Assembly: GCA_030589715.1 (NCBI GenBank)
Contig: JAUUVE010000115.1
Location: forward strand, 1-6,670
Reading direction: 5' to 3'
DNA from: Desulfobacteraceae bacterium
GTDB lineage: Bacteria; Desulfobacterota; DSM-4660; Desulfatiglandales; Desulfatiglandaceae
Length of the DNA stretch: 6,670 nucleotides
In this document: piece by piece, positions 5,802 through 6,670 of the stretch
How the letters are laid out: every line of letters starts with the position of its first letter
Position numbering within the stretch: the first letter of the stretch is position 1
Program-made: the position numbers and the translations under genes
Notes under the pieces: model-generated
Databases searched by the model: none
Told to the model about the DNA's origin: nothing
Seen by the model: only the letters and a program-made list of their open reading frames with translations

Positions 5802-6002
5802 ATGTCTTTTCGTAACAATGTTCGGACAGTAGAAGCCATGAAATGCAAGTGTGGCCAGAGACTGCAACTAGCGCGCACATGAAGGCACACTGTATGGCGC
5901 TGCCCGGGCTGTGGCAGCGAATATCCTTTTAAAGATTTCCTTCACCTGCTGGATGATGACCTGGAGCAGGTTCTGGCCAATGTTCGGGTAGACCGGTTGT
6001 GA
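5802..6002 (+). CDS. Small two-cysteine-pair selenoprotein; in-frame TGA read as Sec
   Basis: A 66-codon gene split by TGA at 5880-5882. Before it the frame reads MSFRNNVRTVEAMKCKCG, then QRLQLART; codon 27 is TGA; after it come RHTVWRCPGCGSEYPFKDF and LHLLDDDLEQVLANVRVDRL, ending at a second TGA. Cysteines lie at 15 and 17 (C-x-C-G) and at 34 and 37 (CPGCG), suggesting a zinc ribbon with Sec between the pairs. From memory this resembles the family NCBI names 'dual CXXC motif small (seleno)protein', in which Cys or Sec occupies this place; here the first pair is C-x-C. A 7-bp hairpin lies 15 nt after the TGA, as a bacterial SECIS would. The start at 5802 has AGGGA 10 nt upstream; ATG 5838 (MKCKCG) is possible. 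The gene lies 15 nt behind dinB, probably in one transcript. The function is unknown. The alternative is a pseudogene with a nonsense mutation. Confidence 0.72.
5898..5919 (+). promoter_or_regulatory. Candidate bacterial SECIS hairpin
   Basis: CGCTGCC (5898-5904) pairs perfectly with GGCAGCG (5913-5919) around the 8-nt loop CGGGCTGT. The loop begins 22 nt after the in-frame TGA and has a G in its first two positions. Known bacterial SECIS elements are short hairpins just downstream of the UGA with G-containing apical loops, bound by SelB, and the placement fits. It also encodes the CPGCG motif, so part of the base choice is fixed by protein sequence. Confidence 0.55.
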
Positions 6003-6056
6003 GCCGATCGGGCATCTGCACGGCGGCCAAATCCATTGTCGGGCTCGGTCAGGAAC

Positions 6057-6083
6057 CGGGGTAAAGGAGGCCCCCTTTCCCCG
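6057..6083 (+). terminator. Possible terminator hairpin after the dinB cluster
   Basis: CGGGG (6057-6061) and AAAGG (6063-6067) pair with CCTTT (6074-6078) and CCCCG (6079-6083), giving 10 bp with one bulged T and a 6-nt loop. It stands 54 nt after the selenoprotein stop, a sensible place for the end of the cluster. No T run follows, so it would be a weak intrinsic terminator or a transcript-protecting stem. Confidence 0.4.
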
Positions 6084-6249
6084 CCCTAAGTTCATTGACT
6101 TTGAGCCAAAAATTGGGAAATATGAAACCCATCGGAGGTCAACACTGGAAAATCAATACTTGACATTTCTCAAATGCAAGGATTATGCAAGTTATGGTCG
6201 CATCTGCGGACGTTGGAAAGGCATACAATATGTGGAAATCGGGGCTGAA

Positions 6250-6278
6250 TTGACACAAAGGCGCATCTCGCTTATACT
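6250..6278 (+). promoter_or_regulatory. Sigma-70-type promoter for the cyclase gene
   Basis: TTGACA at 6250-6255 matches the -35 consensus exactly, the spacer is 17 nt, and TATACT at 6273-6278 matches five of six -10 bases. Transcription would start near 6285, leaving a leader of about 70 nt before the ATG at 6355. It indicates that the cyclase is transcribed separately from the dinB cluster. Confidence 0.8.
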
Positions 6279-6316
6279 CGATTCCACTAAAATCAAAAAA
6301 ACTGTCCTTTTGTCTC

Positions 6317-6336
6317 CTAAATCGACCTTTATTTAG
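6317..6336 (+). repeat. Inverted repeat in the cyclase leader, next to the ribosome site
   Basis: CTAAAT (6317-6322) and ATTTAG (6331-6336) pair around an 8-nt loop. CTCC at 6314-6317 can in addition pair with GGAG at 6341-6344 of the ribosome site, across a 5-nt bulge. The stem is AT-rich and weak. It may modulate translation, or be chance. Confidence 0.35.
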
Positions 6337-6354
6337 ATCTGGAGGGCGTTAAAT

Positions 6355-6670
6355 ATGAAATGCCCAGAATGTCAAGCTGACAATCGTGAGAAAAAGAAAT
6401 TCTGCCATGAGTGCGGAGCCAGGCTTTCATTGCTTTGTCCCCAATGTGGGGCTGAAATCCCTCCAAGAGATAAATTCTGCAGCGAATGTGGTCAAAAATT
6501 GGATGAGGCTAAAGAAGGAACAGAAAAATCAACTGCTGAAGGTGAAGGGGAGCGCAAGCATGTGACTGTGCTCTTCTCCGATCTTTCAGGTTACACGGCT
6601 ATGACTGAAAGGCTCGATCCGGAAGATGTCAAGGAGATCATGAGCCGCATCTTTGGTGAGATTGCCCAGG
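6355..6670 (+). CDS. Class III adenylate/guanylate cyclase with double zinc ribbon (cut by edge)
   Basis: The first 105 codons of a longer gene. Residues 1-49 form two zinc ribbons with four CxxC knuckles: C3/C6 with C17/C20 (FCHECGARL), and C28/C31 with C42/C45 (FCSECGQKL). A charged linker rich in Glu, Lys and Gly follows (50-67). The class III cyclase domain then begins, KHVTVLFSDLSGYTAMTERL at 68-87, with Asp76 as the first metal-binding Asp; the second metal site and substrate residues lie beyond the edge. Proteins that start this way commonly continue with an AAA/NB-ARC-type ATPase and TPR repeats and are predicted cytoplasmic signalling proteins; whether this one does cannot be seen. 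The start is well supported: GGAGGG at 6341-6346 lies 8 nt upstream, and a near-consensus promoter stands about 75 nt before the ATG. ATP or GTP as substrate cannot be decided here. Confidence 0.9.
   Translation, partial: MKCPECQADNREKKKFCHECGARLSLLCPQCGAEIPPRDKFCSECGQKLDEAKEGTEKSTAEGEGERKHVTVLFSDLSGYTAMTERLDPEDVKEIMSRIFGEIAQ

Larger units (their letters stand above)
6003..6354 (+). other. Intergenic region before the cyclase gene
   Basis: The region holds a GC-rich hairpin at 6057-6083, a strong promoter at 6250-6278, and an AT-rich leader with a small inverted repeat at 6317-6336. One plus-strand frame stays open from 5992 to 6333 (114 codons, stop TAG at 6334) but has no ATG and no ribosome site placed for a normal start, so I do not call a gene. 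A second TTGACA box at 6160-6165 lacks a good -10. Confidence 0.6.

Noticed and set aside
5868..6095. Minus-strand 75-codon open frame
   Set aside because: It is antisense to the TGA-containing small gene and the terminator-like hairpin, and has no ribosome site or family features.
6122..6163. Tiny frame MKPIGGQHWKINT
   Set aside because: Thirteen codons with a weak ribosome site, and no conserved texture that separates it from chance.
6160..6189. Second TTGACA box as an extra cyclase promoter
   Set aside because: No acceptable -10 at 16-18 nt spacing; the best is TATGCA with three matches.

Overview
The window reads as a chromosomal segment of an anaerobic Desulfobacterota (deltaproteobacterial) genome. 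This is inferred from the gene order cinA-thpR-recA-alaS, a Pol IV gene followed by a tiny zinc-ribbon gene with an in-frame TGA, and a zinc-ribbon adenylate cyclase. Base composition looks balanced (not computed). There are no rRNA or tRNA genes, no insertion sequences and no CRISPR array. I cannot name the species.

Layout. Positions 1-3581 hold a minus-strand cluster read right to left: cinA (two-domain CinA), thpR (RNA 2',3'-cyclic phosphodiesterase, overlapping the end of cinA), recA (18 nt after thpR), and the N-terminal third of alaS, cut by the window edge. No recX lies between recA and alaS. Positions 3582-3997 are a 416-nt divergent control region. It holds a 13-bp hairpin running into six GAAC-octamer repeats, a second small hairpin, a 28-codon minus-strand open frame, a perfect 10-bp inverted repeat just before that frame, and a short CCTGT/ACAGG dyad. 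Positions 3998-6002 hold a plus-strand cluster: a nitroreductase-family flavoprotein, dinB (Pol IV), and 15 nt after dinB a 66-codon gene whose codon 27 is TGA. Protein-like sequence continues in frame after that TGA, and a perfect 7-bp hairpin of SECIS-like placement follows it, so I read it as a small selenoprotein. It was missed as an ORF because the TGA splits it. Positions 6003-6354 are non-coding as far as I can support: a hairpin that may be a terminator, then a near-consensus sigma-70 promoter. The window ends in the first 105 codons of a class III adenylate/guanylate cyclase with two N-terminal zinc ribbons.

Function. recA, cinA and dinB are typical DNA-damage or stress genes and point away from one shared intergenic region, so common control is plausible. 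I found no canonical LexA box of the E. coli or Gram-positive type. The items most worth checking are the hidden selenoprotein behind dinB and the structured repeats in the divergent region.
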